From: a virus
Reading direction: 5' to 3' (one strand)
Length of the DNA: 41,778 nucleotides
IMG/VR virus record: IMGVR_UViG_3300028563_000035
Span: 1 to 41,778 of that record
The notes beneath the pieces were generated by a model that made no database searches, had not been told where the DNA came from, and saw nothing but the letters and a program-made list of their open reading frames with translations. Both the position numbers and the translations under genes were made by a program. Positions 15,143 through 23,270 of this stretch are shown one piece after another (position 1 is the first letter of the stretch; every line of letters starts with the position of its first letter).

Positions 15143-15714
15143 GCTACCAACCTTATCTTCTTTTCTGCCATTGCAACCGTACGCTCTGGAGCGCCGTAAA
15201 GAACTTCCTGCCAAGGGTCTGTCACAACCGCTGTCAAGCGTGACGCCAGCGCCGTAAACGCCTTAGGCCGTACTCGCCGGAGCAAATCAGCATTCGTAAC
15301 GAACAAACGGAATATCTCTGCAAACCACTCAGCCGCATTTGGAGCATAGCCTGTCAAAGCGGGCTCACCCGTTGCCGTCATCACACTGACACTGTAATCA
15401 CCAAAGTACGAACCTTTGCTCTTACTGAACGTGTAGTCCACGCAATGCCCAAGCTCGTGTTGGATTACACCATAGGGCGTCCTATCAATAACATACCCAG
15501 GCCAAGACCACGCACGGTTCGCTCTTCCCTCCGAAGCACACTTCTCAACACAGATAGCGATGTAATTTGGCCGGTAGTATGCACAAGCCTGAAACCGCCA
15601 GTCCGCTTTCGAAACAATGCGAACCTCAGGCATTTCAAGTTTGTTGCTCGCACAGAAGCGCTCAGCCAGCTTAATACCGCTCTTAAGAAGATCGTCTTTG
15701 GTAAAAGTAGCCAT
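15139..15714 (-). CDS. Zincin-type metallopeptidase-like protein
   Basis: This 191-residue protein has an HExxH zinc motif (GVIQHELGHCVD, residues about 92-103) and a downstream NAAEWFAEIFRLF helix that could give the third glutamate ligand. This is the layout of small phage zincins. No signal peptide is present, so it would act in the cytoplasm. The substrate is unknown; similar genes sit among phage early genes. Start ATG 15714 lies directly upstream of the thymidylate-synthase-family stop. Zincin assignment is good; true proteolysis is inferred. Confidence 0.75.
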   Translation of the reverse strand: MATFTKDDLLKSGIKLAERFCASNKLEMPEVRIVSKADWRFQACAYYRPNYIAICVEKCASEGRANRAWSWPGYVIDRTPYGVIQHELGHCVDYTFSKSKGSYFGDYSVSVMTATGEPALTGYAPNAAEWFAEIFRLFVTNADLLRRVRPKAFTALASRLTAVVTDPWQEVLYGAPERTVAMAEKKIRLVA

Positions 15715-16788
15715 TTAGGCTGTCTTCAGCTTTGCCATACGCCTGTCCATCCAGTCCCAAGCCCCCTGCCGCCAATCCGGAGCCATTGTGTCCGCTTCAA
15801 TCAGCGTTCGTACCGCACGCTTCCGCTCTCCAAGTTTCCAGCGCTCGTGCGCCAACAGAAGCGGAACAGCAGTTGTCTCAAACCACGAATTTCGAAACAC
15901 AACCGAACCAGCGGGCCTGCCGTCAGCCCACGCCATGAATGTCTCCAGATCGTCATCCCAGTGACCCCAGTCATTACCCATTGGATGCGTCCCAGGGTAC
16001 GTTGGCGGTTCAAGAAGTTGCTCACCAACCTTAGCAAGAACATCAAGATACGCGTGAAAATTGAAACTCACTTGTGAATAAGTACCAACCTTGACCCCAA
16101 TGCGGCCTGCGAGGTACTCAAGGAGCATGCTGAAATGCACGGCATTCGCGCCGTAACAGCCGTAGATTGCGTCATTGCTGCGGCACGTTACCATCATGTC
16201 TAGGTAAGGCACGAGCTCTTGGTGAGCACCCCCCATTCCATTGGCATAACTCATCCCAACGGTTTCAATTTCTGAGCGAACTCGCAAACAGATATTGAGA
16301 TTGCATGGGACATCCTTCTTCTTGACGTCCAAATCGGAACACGGGTCCCACATCTGAATGACTGCGCGGCGCTCATCATGATTCTCTTTCAGCAACCTTA
16401 CAGCCACGTCAAGCTGGTCTGGAAGAACGTCGTGCCCGCTCCACTCCAGATCAAAGTGCTTGCGCCAGCGGTAGCCGTAAGCTCCGTGCTGATTCCCGTC
16501 GTCCTCAGCAAACCGCTTTGAGAAGTCGGAGACAAAGCGGTCTAGCCACGTTGCGTCCCGCCGTCCAGAAAGCATCCAAAGTGCCTCAAAAACATGGAAT
16601 ACAGGATTTGCGTCACGCTTAGGATCGAACAGCACGCGCTCCCAAGGCTTGGAATAGACTGTTGTAACAGGTGTAGGCGCAACGAGCACTCGCCCGGCGC
16701 GTGAGTCCTGCTCAACACCGACTTGCCTCAGGTAGCGTAGGCCCTGAATGTAGGCATCGTTTACTCCTTGGCAATGCAGAACGTGCAT
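15715..16788 (-). CDS. Thymidylate synthase family (possible dUMP hydroxymethylase)
   Basis: The 357-residue ThyA-fold enzyme has the catalytic Cys in DVPCNLNIC. CRSNDAIYGCYGANAVHF covers the region that contacts the base, and VGTYSQVSFNFHAYL follows. In phages with modified thymine this family makes 5-hydroxymethyl-dUMP instead of dTMP. Sequence alone does not separate the two activities. Five genes downstream encode hypermodification functions, which favours the hydroxymethylase reading. The C-terminus is longer than classical ThyA, as in other phage members. Confidence 0.85.
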   Translation of the reverse strand: MHVLHCQGVNDAYIQGLRYLRQVGVEQDSRAGRVLVAPTPVTTVYSKPWERVLFDPKRDANPVFHVFEALWMLSGRRDATWLDRFVSDFSKRFAEDDGNQHGAYGYRWRKHFDLEWSGHDVLPDQLDVAVRLLKENHDERRAVIQMWDPCSDLDVKKKDVPCNLNICLRVRSEIETVGMSYANGMGGAHQELVPYLDMMVTCRSNDAIYGCYGANAVHFSMLLEYLAGRIGVKVGTYSQVSFNFHAYLDVLAKVGEQLLEPPTYPGTHPMGNDWGHWDDDLETFMAWADGRPAGSVVFRNSWFETTAVPLLLAHERWKLGERKRAVRTLIEADTMAPDWRQGAWDWMDRRMAKLKTA

Positions 16789-16792
16789 TTAC

Positions 16793-17314
16793 TCAACTCT
16801 CCAACAAAGCGTGAACACCCTTAACATACTTAGCGATTGCAATCTGGTCCTCAGGCGGAAGCTTTGGTGTCAAGGCTTCGAGTGCCTTGCTGATGTCGTC
16901 AACAATTGGCGCTCCAAACTTGTTTCCTAAGGCAAGTTCCATTGCTCCAAACTCCAACATTTCTAGAAGATCACAGCAGCGGCACCTTACCTTCAACAAG
17001 CCCTCAAGCTCTAAGTCTGGACCGCCCATTTCTCTGACAGCGTCTTTCTCGACACGGTCGCAAACCGCTTTCAGGTCTGAGTTACGCGCCTTAACCGGGA
17101 ACGGAAGGTCTCCTAGAACAAGTTCGCCCAGATCGTGCCAAATAAAATACATCGTAACTTTAGGCGAGGGAGGACCGAACACACTCGCCCAAATTCTGAT
17201 ACAATGATAGCTGTGCTCAGCGACCGTTTGACGTTGAAGCGTTACCCACGCATGATATCGTATTGTGCCTCCAGCAAGGCGCGGATTGGTTAGGACTTGT
17301 GCGCGTGAAATCAT
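16793..17314 (-). CDS. HD-domain nucleotidase, YfbR-like
   Basis: This 173-residue HD-domain phosphohydrolase has VAEHSYHCI followed by FIWHDLGELVLGDLP, the metal-binding His/His-Asp layout of YfbR-type 5'-deoxynucleotidases. It would dephosphorylate deoxynucleoside monophosphates, fitting a pathway that reshapes the dNTP pool toward a modified base (inference). A Cys-rich stretch (KVRCRCCDLLEM) is unusual for the family. It starts at ATG 17314, overlapping the stop of the upstream gene, and precedes the thymidylate-synthase-family gene by 4 nt. Confidence 0.8.
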   Translation of the reverse strand: MISRAQVLTNPRLAGGTIRYHAWVTLQRQTVAEHSYHCIRIWASVFGPPSPKVTMYFIWHDLGELVLGDLPFPVKARNSDLKAVCDRVEKDAVREMGGPDLELEGLLKVRCRCCDLLEMLEFGAMELALGNKFGAPIVDDISKALEALTPKLPPEDQIAIAKYVKGVHALLES

Positions 17315-18186
17315 CAGTATGAAGTTTCCGGTTTATAGCGAGAGCGAGGGCGTCCTTCACCTGATTTTACTCTGAGATACTTGTCTGTTTCGCATAATGC
17401 CGATTGGCACGATTGCAAATCCAAATCTTCATACTCTGATCCAAGCTCTTGGATCAAAACCTTACGCCAACCCTGAAGCATCTCACACCAAGCCTCCATG
17501 CTCGCGGGCTTCTGCTTCAATGGAAGACCTAGCAATCGGTTGTGCCCTCGAATTGATCCTGGCCCCATCGGGGTCCAAGTATACAAGTCTGTAGCGTTGC
17601 ACAGAAGAGGCGTGTACGTCCAGTCCGAAATTACCTGACCAGACATGAACCCGCCCATATACCGCGCTGTCTTTAGAACTTCCCACACTCTCTGAACAGA
17701 CTGTGTCTCAAATGACGCCAGCAGCGGCTTCTTGATCAGAGTCAAATTCTTATCAATGACCACTGTAGAAATAGCGAGTCCCTTATTCAGCCCGGTGTCT
17801 TTCGGAGGGACAACCGTATAAGCCCCCGTCCAGGCCTTCTGAGTTTCTCTGCGCTCCTCAATGGCTAGACCTACATTGATCAAAGACAAAGTCTTTCGCG
17901 GCCAAAGCTTCTCATCCCTAAGAGCCTGGAGCGTTGGCGGCCAATTGACCCACCGACACAGCGCAGTGAACTGGATGAAGCTCCAAGGGCTGAAGGCCTC
18001 TTGCTGCGAGAACACGTTCTTGATCAACCACTGACTGACACGGTCGTCTTTTCTGCGAAGATTACAGAAACGAAATGTGCGAAAAATTGGGTCTTGCGTC
18101 CACTCCCATTGCGGAAGCCCAGCCGCCTTACGCTTGCGAATCTGCTCGCGCTCCTTCGCCCAATAGATCAGCGGCTCCAGGTTCAC
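17314..18186 (-). CDS. 5-hmdU DNA kinase helical-domain / aGPT-Pplase-like protein
   Basis: The N-terminus (WAKEREQIRKRKAAGLP, WTQDPIFRTFRFCNLRRKDD, RVSQWLIKNV) matches the helical domain associated with 5-hydroxymethyl-dU DNA kinases and with alpha-glutamyl/putrescinyl-thymine pyrophosphorylases. These belong to a DNA-glycosylase-like fold in phage thymine hypermodification systems. Such proteins flip or handle modified bases within DNA. The partner P-loop kinase is the next gene upstream, overlapping it by GTGA, so a function normally found fused is split here. Which of the two subfamilies it belongs to is not decided. Confidence 0.75.
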   Translation of the reverse strand: MNLEPLIYWAKEREQIRKRKAAGLPQWEWTQDPIFRTFRFCNLRRKDDRVSQWLIKNVFSQQEAFSPWSFIQFTALCRWVNWPPTLQALRDEKLWPRKTLSLINVGLAIEERRETQKAWTGAYTVVPPKDTGLNKGLAISTVVIDKNLTLIKKPLLASFETQSVQRVWEVLKTARYMGGFMSGQVISDWTYTPLLCNATDLYTWTPMGPGSIRGHNRLLGLPLKQKPASMEAWCEMLQGWRKVLIQELGSEYEDLDLQSCQSALCETDKYLRVKSGEGRPRSRYKPETSY

Positions 18187-18746
18187 TTTGCGCTCCGAAG
18201 CAGCGCTACCAACTGCTGGCTATCTCGCGCAGGCTGTAGGTTAACAACGCGAGCTTTCCGCTCTAGCAACTTTGCCTTGTGCCGAACCACATTCTGGTGT
18301 TTCTTAATCACATTCTTTGGGTCAAACTCGCGAGCGTCTGCACGTTTGGCCCTACGCGACTTAACGTTCTTGATGCAGTCCTCTAGGGAAGTGGTCATAA
18401 ATGCATAGACTGGTTCGCAGTTGAGCTTATCCATCAGCGCACCAACGCGCCCGTGGCCTGAACTGATAATCACACCTTCAAACACAATGTGACCCTTCTT
18501 GGCGTACCGCTCGATAAGCTCCAGCAAAACTTCGTATGGCTGAATTTGGTCACATCCGCCCGTCGGGGTGTGATAGGGACCGAGAACGTAGGTGGGCTTC
18601 TTGACGCCCTTGATTTTGCACTCATACGCCTCTGGGTAACGCGGCCCCAGAATCCCGTAGATTGGAACGCCCTTGAAGTCGTCGATAAGAGACCTGACCA
18701 GCGTCGATTTGGCCGATCCGTTTGTGCCACGCACCGAAATTTGCAC
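18183..18746 (-). CDS. P-loop kinase, probable 5-hmdU DNA kinase
   Basis: This 187-residue P-loop kinase has Walker A GTNGSAKST (residues 7-15), a GPYHTPTGGCDQI loop and FEGVIISSGHGR. In hypermodifying phages a kinase of this type phosphorylates the 5-hydroxymethyl group of hmdU in DNA. That creates a pyrophosphorylated intermediate for nucleophilic replacement. GTG 18746 is preceded by GGGAG at 7 nt. The gene overlaps the helical-domain gene downstream. It is a paralogue of 18749-19318: both share the TGGCD motif and the early Walker A. Substrate is inferred. Confidence 0.75.
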   Translation of the reverse strand: MQISVRGTNGSAKSTLVRSLIDDFKGVPIYGILGPRYPEAYECKIKGVKKPTYVLGPYHTPTGGCDQIQPYEVLLELIERYAKKGHIVFEGVIISSGHGRVGALMDKLNCEPVYAFMTTSLEDCIKNVKSRRAKRADAREFDPKNVIKKHQNVVRHKAKLLERKARVVNLQPARDSQQLVALLRSAK

Positions 18747-18748
18747 CG

Positions 18749-19318
18749 CTAAGCTCCCAACAGTTCTAGGAGCTTCGGCAGCGCAGCTTGCCGATCAACC
18801 TTGACCACGCGAGCACCAGCGTCGCGCATCTTGGCACAGTAATTCGTAGCACGGCCGTAGTTTCCAACCGTATTGGTCTTTGTCTGAAGCTTGCCTTCGC
18901 CACGCTCAGCGCGGCGCTCGTCAATGGAGGCAATGCAAGCTGCTAGCGGCGTCGTAAGCTGTAGCACGTAGAACGGAACGTCAAGTTCCTGGACCAGCCT
19001 AGGACCGCGCGTCATGTTCATCACGAAGAGACCTTCGTAGAGAACATGAACCCCCTGAGCGCTCATATTCTTAACCAACTCAAACACCTGCTCAACGTCG
19101 TGAATCGTATCACAACCGCCCGTTGGGGCCTCATAATGACCCGGTATGAAGACGTTGTGCTTCAGCTTCTTCTTGAGGTCAAACAGATAGCCAATCGGTG
19201 CTTCGCGACCGTCTACGTGCTGAACCTCTTCGGTTCCATTCTTACGCGCCCAAGCTAGGAAAGAGCGCATTAGATAGCTCTTTCCCGCTCCGGATGTTCC
19301 TGCTACTGTAATAATCAC
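18749..19318 (-). CDS. P-loop kinase, second paralogue
   Basis: This 189-residue P-loop kinase has Walker A GTSGAGKS (residues 7-14), GHYEAPTGGCDTI and VLYEGLFVMNMTRGPRL, aligning by motif with the upstream-encoded kinase. The segment between Walker A and the TGGCD loop differs (HVDGREAPIGYLFDLKK), suggesting a different substrate or step. Start is GTG 19318 with AAGGG 7 nt upstream, overlapping the Rossmann-enzyme stop. A second kinase could phosphorylate the hmdU monophosphate to the pyrophosphate, or act on a free nucleotide. Confidence 0.72.
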   Translation of the reverse strand: MIITVAGTSGAGKSYLMRSFLAWARKNGTEEVQHVDGREAPIGYLFDLKKKLKHNVFIPGHYEAPTGGCDTIHDVEQVFELVKNMSAQGVHVLYEGLFVMNMTRGPRLVQELDVPFYVLQLTTPLAACIASIDERRAERGEGKLQTKTNTVGNYGRATNYCAKMRDAGARVVKVDRQAALPKLLELLGA

Positions 19319-20064
19319 AACTCAACCCTTACAATTGGGTCAGGGTTTTCGATGAACCGAATATTGAGCTTTGCCTGCTTCCTCGCGAACAAAAGGAAGG
19401 CGGTGTCTCGAAAGTAAGCCACTTCAACCAACCACCAGCCCCCGTGCTTCTTGTGAAAGAGCTTCGCCAGCGCCTTAAAGTACTCGGTTGGATCGTGAAT
19501 CTCTGTCCCAACGTACTTCAAATACGTTCGATAAGAAGACTCGCCATACCGGAAGTAGAATACTGAGCAATCGTTCAGAATTACAAACTTCTCAGCGGTG
19601 TCAAAAGCCCGGTCAACAGCTTCAGTGTAAGGGCCTTGCAGGTAGCGCTTCAGCGTCAGATTATTGAAATCCAAAAAGATAGTGTCTGCTGTCGGAAGCG
19701 GCATTTCAAGTACATCAAGGCCCGTCGGGGTCCCATAAAAATTGAGCTTAAGAATCTTCTGACAGCTTTCGTCAGCGTCGTTCAAGTAAAACTTACTACT
19801 ATTTGCTAGAATCCGAACGCTAAGGCCTACCCCTGCCATTGGCTCCGCCAGAGAACTGTAACCACCCAGCTTCAACATTCGCGTCTTGAGGGCTTCAAGG
19901 CAGAGCAGCTTGGCGGGAAGCTTGTTCGCCAGATAGCCTTTCTTCTTCAGCCGCGAGACCAGCTTAGCAACGTAGGGTGTGTTGCCGTCAAACGCTCCAG
20001 TCTCGACCAAAGCGAGCTCTGGCGGAATAACAATTGGTGCGTAACCCCGGACACAGACTTTCAC
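19315..20064 (-). CDS. Rossmann-fold methyltransferase-like protein
   Basis: The roughly 249-residue protein has LAEPMAGVGLSVRIL, a glycine-rich SAM-binding type motif I, then FYLNDADESCQKIL and TIFLDFNNLTLKRY (an acidic motif IV-like strand). It lacks the DPPY/NPPY of DNA amino-methyltransferases, so it may act on something else or be a related fold. The start GTG 20064 overlaps the stop of the amino acid:DNA transferase gene (GTGA). It lies between that gene and the two kinases, so a role in thymine hypermodification is likely but undefined. Confidence 0.6.
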   Translation of the reverse strand: MKVCVRGYAPIVIPPELALVETGAFDGNTPYVAKLVSRLKKKGYLANKLPAKLLCLEALKTRMLKLGGYSSLAEPMAGVGLSVRILANSSKFYLNDADESCQKILKLNFYGTPTGLDVLEMPLPTADTIFLDFNNLTLKRYLQGPYTEAVDRAFDTAEKFVILNDCSVFYFRYGESSYRTYLKYVGTEIHDPTEYFKALAKLFHKKHGGWWLVEVAYFRDTAFLLFARKQAKLNIRFIENPDPIVRVEL

Positions 20065-21209
20065 GACCAAATATTCCGATCAAATGGGTTGTCAAACTCA
20101 GGCCAGCGCTTCGACATCATGATCACGTGGCCGGTCTCTCGATAGTAATTCTGCTTTGCAGGAACAAGGCCGGGGTCCTTAGGGCAGTATTCCAAGAGTA
20201 GATGCTCAGGCTGACAATCCGCTCGGCATTCCCAGAACTGCTCGACAGCCTCTTTACCCCAACGTTCTTCCGCCAGCTTGATGCGATCGTGGAACATGTC
20301 CTGATAGCAATTAGGAAAGCGCCTGTTCTTTCTATGCCAACTTTTGAACGTGCACAGAGCGCTCTCTAGGGTGAAATACCCTACATCCCTAGGGTCAACC
20401 CGCTTATTGGATTTGACGCGCTCTCGGGCCTCCTCAAGGAGGCTGAGGGCCTCCTCCTCTAGCCATACAAACTCGGCTTCAGTGTAGTCACCCTTGAAAC
20501 CTGTCTCTTTGTACCAGTCCATATCGTCGCGACCCAGAACCTTAGCCAAACCGTTGCGATGCGAGCGCGAACCAGGGAGGTCTCTCAGAAAAAGAGTGCT
20601 ACAGGCGATATCCACCCCCATGATGCGAAGGTACTCTGAGTAGGAGAACGCCGATAAGCGCCCGAACGTGTAGAAGTCTGCGCGTAGTGCAGCCCACAAA
20701 GCTGAAAACGAAGATTCTCCAGCTAGCCTTCCAAACTTTGCAAAGTAGGCTTTCTGCGAAGACTGCACCAGCTTTGTGTAACACTCAACTGCCTTGACAA
20801 AGTCCTTCTTGTGGTAGCGACGGTCTGTGTCCCAAGCGAGACGATCGTAGTGCTTGTCAAACCAGGGCTTCAGTTTGGAAGTTTTGACTTCTGCAAGGGT
20901 TGGGAAAGCCTCAAAAATCAACCAACTGGTTACAATATTCTGCGTGTTGCCGTTAAGGTAAGCTAGCCAAAGCCTCTGTTCAACATCCAGCTTATGGCGC
21001 TTCGCCAACCAGGGCATAACGTAGTAAACGCACCCTGGATGCGAGCGGTTCTCTAGGTGAAACTCATAGAAGCGGAGAAAGACTTCTCGACGGTACTCCA
21101 GCTTCCGGAAGTCAGCACCTAGCGGGAGAACCTTCTGTTCCTCAGAACAGCCTCGACCCGGCAGGCGCGGGCCTTGCGCCTGAGGACGCTGGGGCTCTGA
21201 CAAGAGCAT
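20061..21209 (-). CDS. Amino acid:DNA transferase (AADT/ADDT-like)
   Basis: This 382-residue protein resembles the amino acid:DNA transferase family of phages with hypermodified thymine. Recognised stretches are FYEFHLENRSHPGCVYY, DVEQRLWLAYLNGNTQN and DTDRRYHKKDFVKAVECY. Such enzymes are proposed to attach an amino acid to the activated 5-methylene group of pyrimidines in DNA. About 30 N-terminal residues, rich in Pro/Gly/Arg/Gln, precede the family-like part. Position beside the helical-domain protein and kinases is the expected context. Family call is good; chemistry is inferred. Confidence 0.75.
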   Translation of the reverse strand: MLLSEPQRPQAQGPRLPGRGCSEEQKVLPLGADFRKLEYRREVFLRFYEFHLENRSHPGCVYYVMPWLAKRHKLDVEQRLWLAYLNGNTQNIVTSWLIFEAFPTLAEVKTSKLKPWFDKHYDRLAWDTDRRYHKKDFVKAVECYTKLVQSSQKAYFAKFGRLAGESSFSALWAALRADFYTFGRLSAFSYSEYLRIMGVDIACSTLFLRDLPGSRSHRNGLAKVLGRDDMDWYKETGFKGDYTEAEFVWLEEEALSLLEEARERVKSNKRVDPRDVGYFTLESALCTFKSWHRKNRRFPNCYQDMFHDRIKLAEERWGKEAVEQFWECRADCQPEHLLLEYCPKDPGLVPAKQNYYRETGHVIMMSKRWPEFDNPFDRNIWS

Positions 21210-21220
21210 GAAAGGTATGG

Positions 21221-21820
21221 TCAGCCAACCGTGATATTGCCAAGGGTTTTATCCCAGCGAATGTGGTGGCGCGGCACCCCCGCCTCAATGGCGTCCTGCA
21301 CCGTCATTCCAGCCTTGTACTTGTCAAACCAGTCAGCGCTCTTGGAGCCCTTACGGAAGGGGTTCTCCTTGGCAACGATCTTGATCTTGTCGCTGGAAAC
21401 GAACAAGCCACGAGGGCCAGGAGCGGTCTTGGAACCGTTAGCCGCCTTGGCCTTCTTCTCGGCCTTTGGGGGCTTTGCGGCTTTGGCGGGTTTGGCAACT
21501 TTCGGAACCTTCTCCTTGCCCTTCTTCGGCTTCTTGGGAGCAGCTTCGATAGCGTCTTCCAACTCAGCTTGCTTCGGCTCACCACTCAAGTCCAGGTCTT
21601 CAATTCCAGACGGAAGGGGGAGCTCAGTCTTTTCCTCTATAGCGGAAAGGGCGGAATTCACCCAAGCCTGAGTCGGCTCAGAAAGGCCCTGCCACTCGTC
21701 GTCCTTGACGTTATTGGCCGCCCTAGCCAGCCGATTGGCAAAAGCCTGGGGCGTGTCGCCGCTCTTGGTCTCAACATCAACCACAGCGGACAGTTCCGCC
21801 ACCACCGAATTCACCGCCAT
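21221..21820 (-). CDS. Lys/Ala-rich linker protein, possible DNA-binding
   Basis: The 199-residue product has three parts. An N-terminal helical domain (QAFANRLARAANNVKDDEWQ, LSEPTQAWVNSALSAI) resembles a phage family of unknown function. A linker of about 60 residues rich in Lys, Ala and Pro resembles histone-H1-like tails. The C-terminal domain ends HHIRWDKTLGNITVG. The basic linker suggests nucleic-acid binding. A promoter-like motif lies 31 nt upstream of ATG 21820, with GGGAGAAG as ribosome-binding site, so it may be the first gene of the hypermodification transcript. Confidence 0.65.
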   Translation of the reverse strand: MAVNSVVAELSAVVDVETKSGDTPQAFANRLARAANNVKDDEWQGLSEPTQAWVNSALSAIEEKTELPLPSGIEDLDLSGEPKQAELEDAIEAAPKKPKKGKEKVPKVAKPAKAAKPPKAEKKAKAANGSKTAPGPRGLFVSSDKIKIVAKENPFRKGSKSADWFDKYKAGMTVQDAIEAGVPRHHIRWDKTLGNITVG

Positions 21821-21851
21821 CTGGCACTTCTCCCTGAAGCCTTATTTCAGA

Positions 21852-21863
21852 CTACACATACGC
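21852..21863 (-). promoter_or_regulatory. GCGTATGTGTAG promoter-like motif
   Basis: The motif lies in the 45-bp gap upstream of the Lys/Ala-rich protein gene, 31 nt before its ATG. It is a good candidate promoter for the genes reading down through the hypermodification block. Confidence 0.5.
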
Positions 21864-21865
21864 GA

Positions 21866-22033
21866 TCAACGCTCTTCCGTCAGACCAGGGCGAATTTCCT
21901 GCTCTTCCGCCCCAAGATCTTCATGCCACAAACCGGGGCGAATCTCTTGAGCCCGCTCAAGCCTTTCAAGTTCAGCTTCAGAACGCTCAGGCGCAAGCCC
22001 TGATCGAATATTTCGGTCGATTTTAGTTTTCAT
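21866..22033 (-). CDS. Small protein with three IRxGL repeats
   Basis: A 55-residue protein starts at ATG 22033 behind a strong TAGGAG site at 7 nt. It contains three copies of a short motif: NIRSGLAPE, EIRPGLWHED and EIRPGLTEER. The spacers are acidic. No family is recognised. Repeated short linear motifs in a small acidic protein suggest multivalent binding to one partner. A longer reading from 22135 was rejected because it runs through the upstream gene and has no ribosome-binding site. Confidence 0.6.
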   Translation of the reverse strand: MKTKIDRNIRSGLAPERSEAELERLERAQEIRPGLWHEDLGAEEQEIRPGLTEER

Positions 22034-22043
22034 TGCCAAACTC

Positions 22044-22415
22044 CTACCGAACCATAAGCGGCGGTCGGGTCGTAATAATAGTGCGAAGAACCTTGTCATC
22101 CTCACGCACGTCTTTAACCCATTCAATGTGACCATCTGCCATCTGAACGAGCGAGACCTTCACAGCGTCAGAGCGGGTTGGGTCGCAGAGCTCCTGCTCA
22201 ATGATTTTGCCTTTGGTAGGCTGAAAAGATGCAGCGCGCTGCATGTAAACCTCACGGTTCGAAGGGTCTTGCTTTGAAACGTCTCTAGCAACCTCGCCAG
22301 CAATTTTCATCATCGAAAACGCTATCGTTGCATCAACTTTGCTTTGCCAATCCAGCACCTTTTCGCGCAACTCAGCAGAGATTGCACCGTCAAGCGGCTT
22401 GTTGAGGTCGCTCAT
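22044..22415 (-). CDS. Hypothetical phage protein
   Basis: The 123-residue product, MSDLNKPLDG to TTRPPLMVR, starts at ATG 22415, just after the stop of the sigma-like gene (GGGTGA as possible ribosome-binding site). A helical N-terminal half (KVLDWQSKVDATIAFSMMK) is followed by a more beta-rich half (SLVQMADGHIEWVKDVRED). No motif or family was recognised. It is co-oriented and nearly contiguous with the sigma-like factor and the IRxGL protein. Confidence 0.55.
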   Translation of the reverse strand: MSDLNKPLDGAISAELREKVLDWQSKVDATIAFSMMKIAGEVARDVSKQDPSNREVYMQRAASFQPTKGKIIEQELCDPTRSDAVKVSLVQMADGHIEWVKDVREDDKVLRTIITTRPPLMVR

Positions 22416-22419
22416 TGGT

Positions 22420-23022
22420 TCACCCAAAGTGGGCCTTCAGCTTGCCCACAATGTCCGTATCTTCCGAGACGCCCAGCACCCGAGCATAGAACTCGTTGGT
22501 CGTCTCCCGCACCATGAAGTGCTTGGCGCGCTTACGGTCAAATTTGAGCAGGTCGGCACCGTCCTGAACCAGAAGCTGGATCAGCTGCTTGAGTTCAGCC
22601 GGAGCGGAAGCCAGCAGCGTCATGAACGTGCCTTCTTCAGGCTGTGAGGGCAACAGCGCATCCCAAGCCGCGTTCGTCCCAGCCGCCTCAAACTTAGGGA
22701 ACTGGGACACAGCGCGCTCATGAACCGCCATGCGCTTGGAGGCTAAGGTCGAGATGTGGTTGAAGAAGGCGCGCTTGACGAGCGCCATGAGCCACTTTTT
22801 CTGACCCGCGAGGGTTGGTTCGTGCTTCTGGATTCTTGGTAGGTACCGAGTTCGACAGCGGTAGTAACAGAGATAGCCGTCGGCAATTAAATCGTCGAGT
22901 TCGTACCACTCCGCCATTTTCCAGAACTCGCGCTTGGCGGTGTTGACGATATAGCCGCGAGCGCCTTCATCCAGAAAGGGATCATCTTTGGCGGCTGCGA
23001 GGAACGGATCTTGCTTAGTCAT
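22420..23022 (-). CDS. Sigma-factor-like protein
   Basis: This 200-residue protein has a sigma-70 region 2-like segment: YIVNTAKREFWKM, then LDDLIADGYLCYYRCRTRY, then KKWLMALVKRAFFNHI (residues about 25-95). Region 2 binds core RNA polymerase and melts the -10 element. The C-terminal part (FDRKRAKHF, NEFYARVLGVSEDT) could be a degenerate region 4. Phages use such factors for middle or late promoters, and the shared GNGTATGT motif in this window is a natural target (inference). ATG 23022 has GGGG at 7 nt; TTG 23028 is less likely. Confidence 0.65.
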   Translation of the reverse strand: MTKQDPFLAAAKDDPFLDEGARGYIVNTAKREFWKMAEWYELDDLIADGYLCYYRCRTRYLPRIQKHEPTLAGQKKWLMALVKRAFFNHISTLASKRMAVHERAVSQFPKFEAAGTNAAWDALLPSQPEEGTFMTLLASAPAELKQLIQLLVQDGADLLKFDRKRAKHFMVRETTNEFYARVLGVSEDTDIVGKLKAHFG

Positions 23023-23179
23023 AGTCAAACCCCTGTTTCTGACGCCCGCAAAGGCGTTGCCAAATTTTGCGTCCAGACCAGCAGGCGAACTCTGCTGGAC
23101 GCCCCAGAGTTTTGCGGATGGTGATCTTAGGGCCGAAGGGAACGCGATACCGGGGAAGCCCGCGTGAGCCGAAAGTCAC
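23015..23179 (-). CDS. Small basic hypothetical protein
   Basis: This ORF overlaps the sigma-like gene start by 8 nt and ends QKQGFDYD. GTG 23179 with AGG 7 nt upstream gives 54 residues; ATG 23206 is an alternative but overlaps a GTATGTCT promoter-like variant (23203-23208). The product is basic (FGPKITIRKTLGRP, SGRKIWQRLCGRQ). Nothing in it is recognised. It is the only content in the gap between primase and sigma-like genes. Confidence 0.4.
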   Translation of the reverse strand: MTFGSRGLPRYRVPFGPKITIRKTLGRPAEFACWSGRKIWQRLCGRQKQGFDYD

Positions 23180-23270
23180 CAACTCGCCTACCGTTACACA
23201 AGACATACTGTAGCAAATCGCATCAAGCAAAAATAGCTTGCCTGAATTCCGAGAGGAAGTAAAGGACCAC

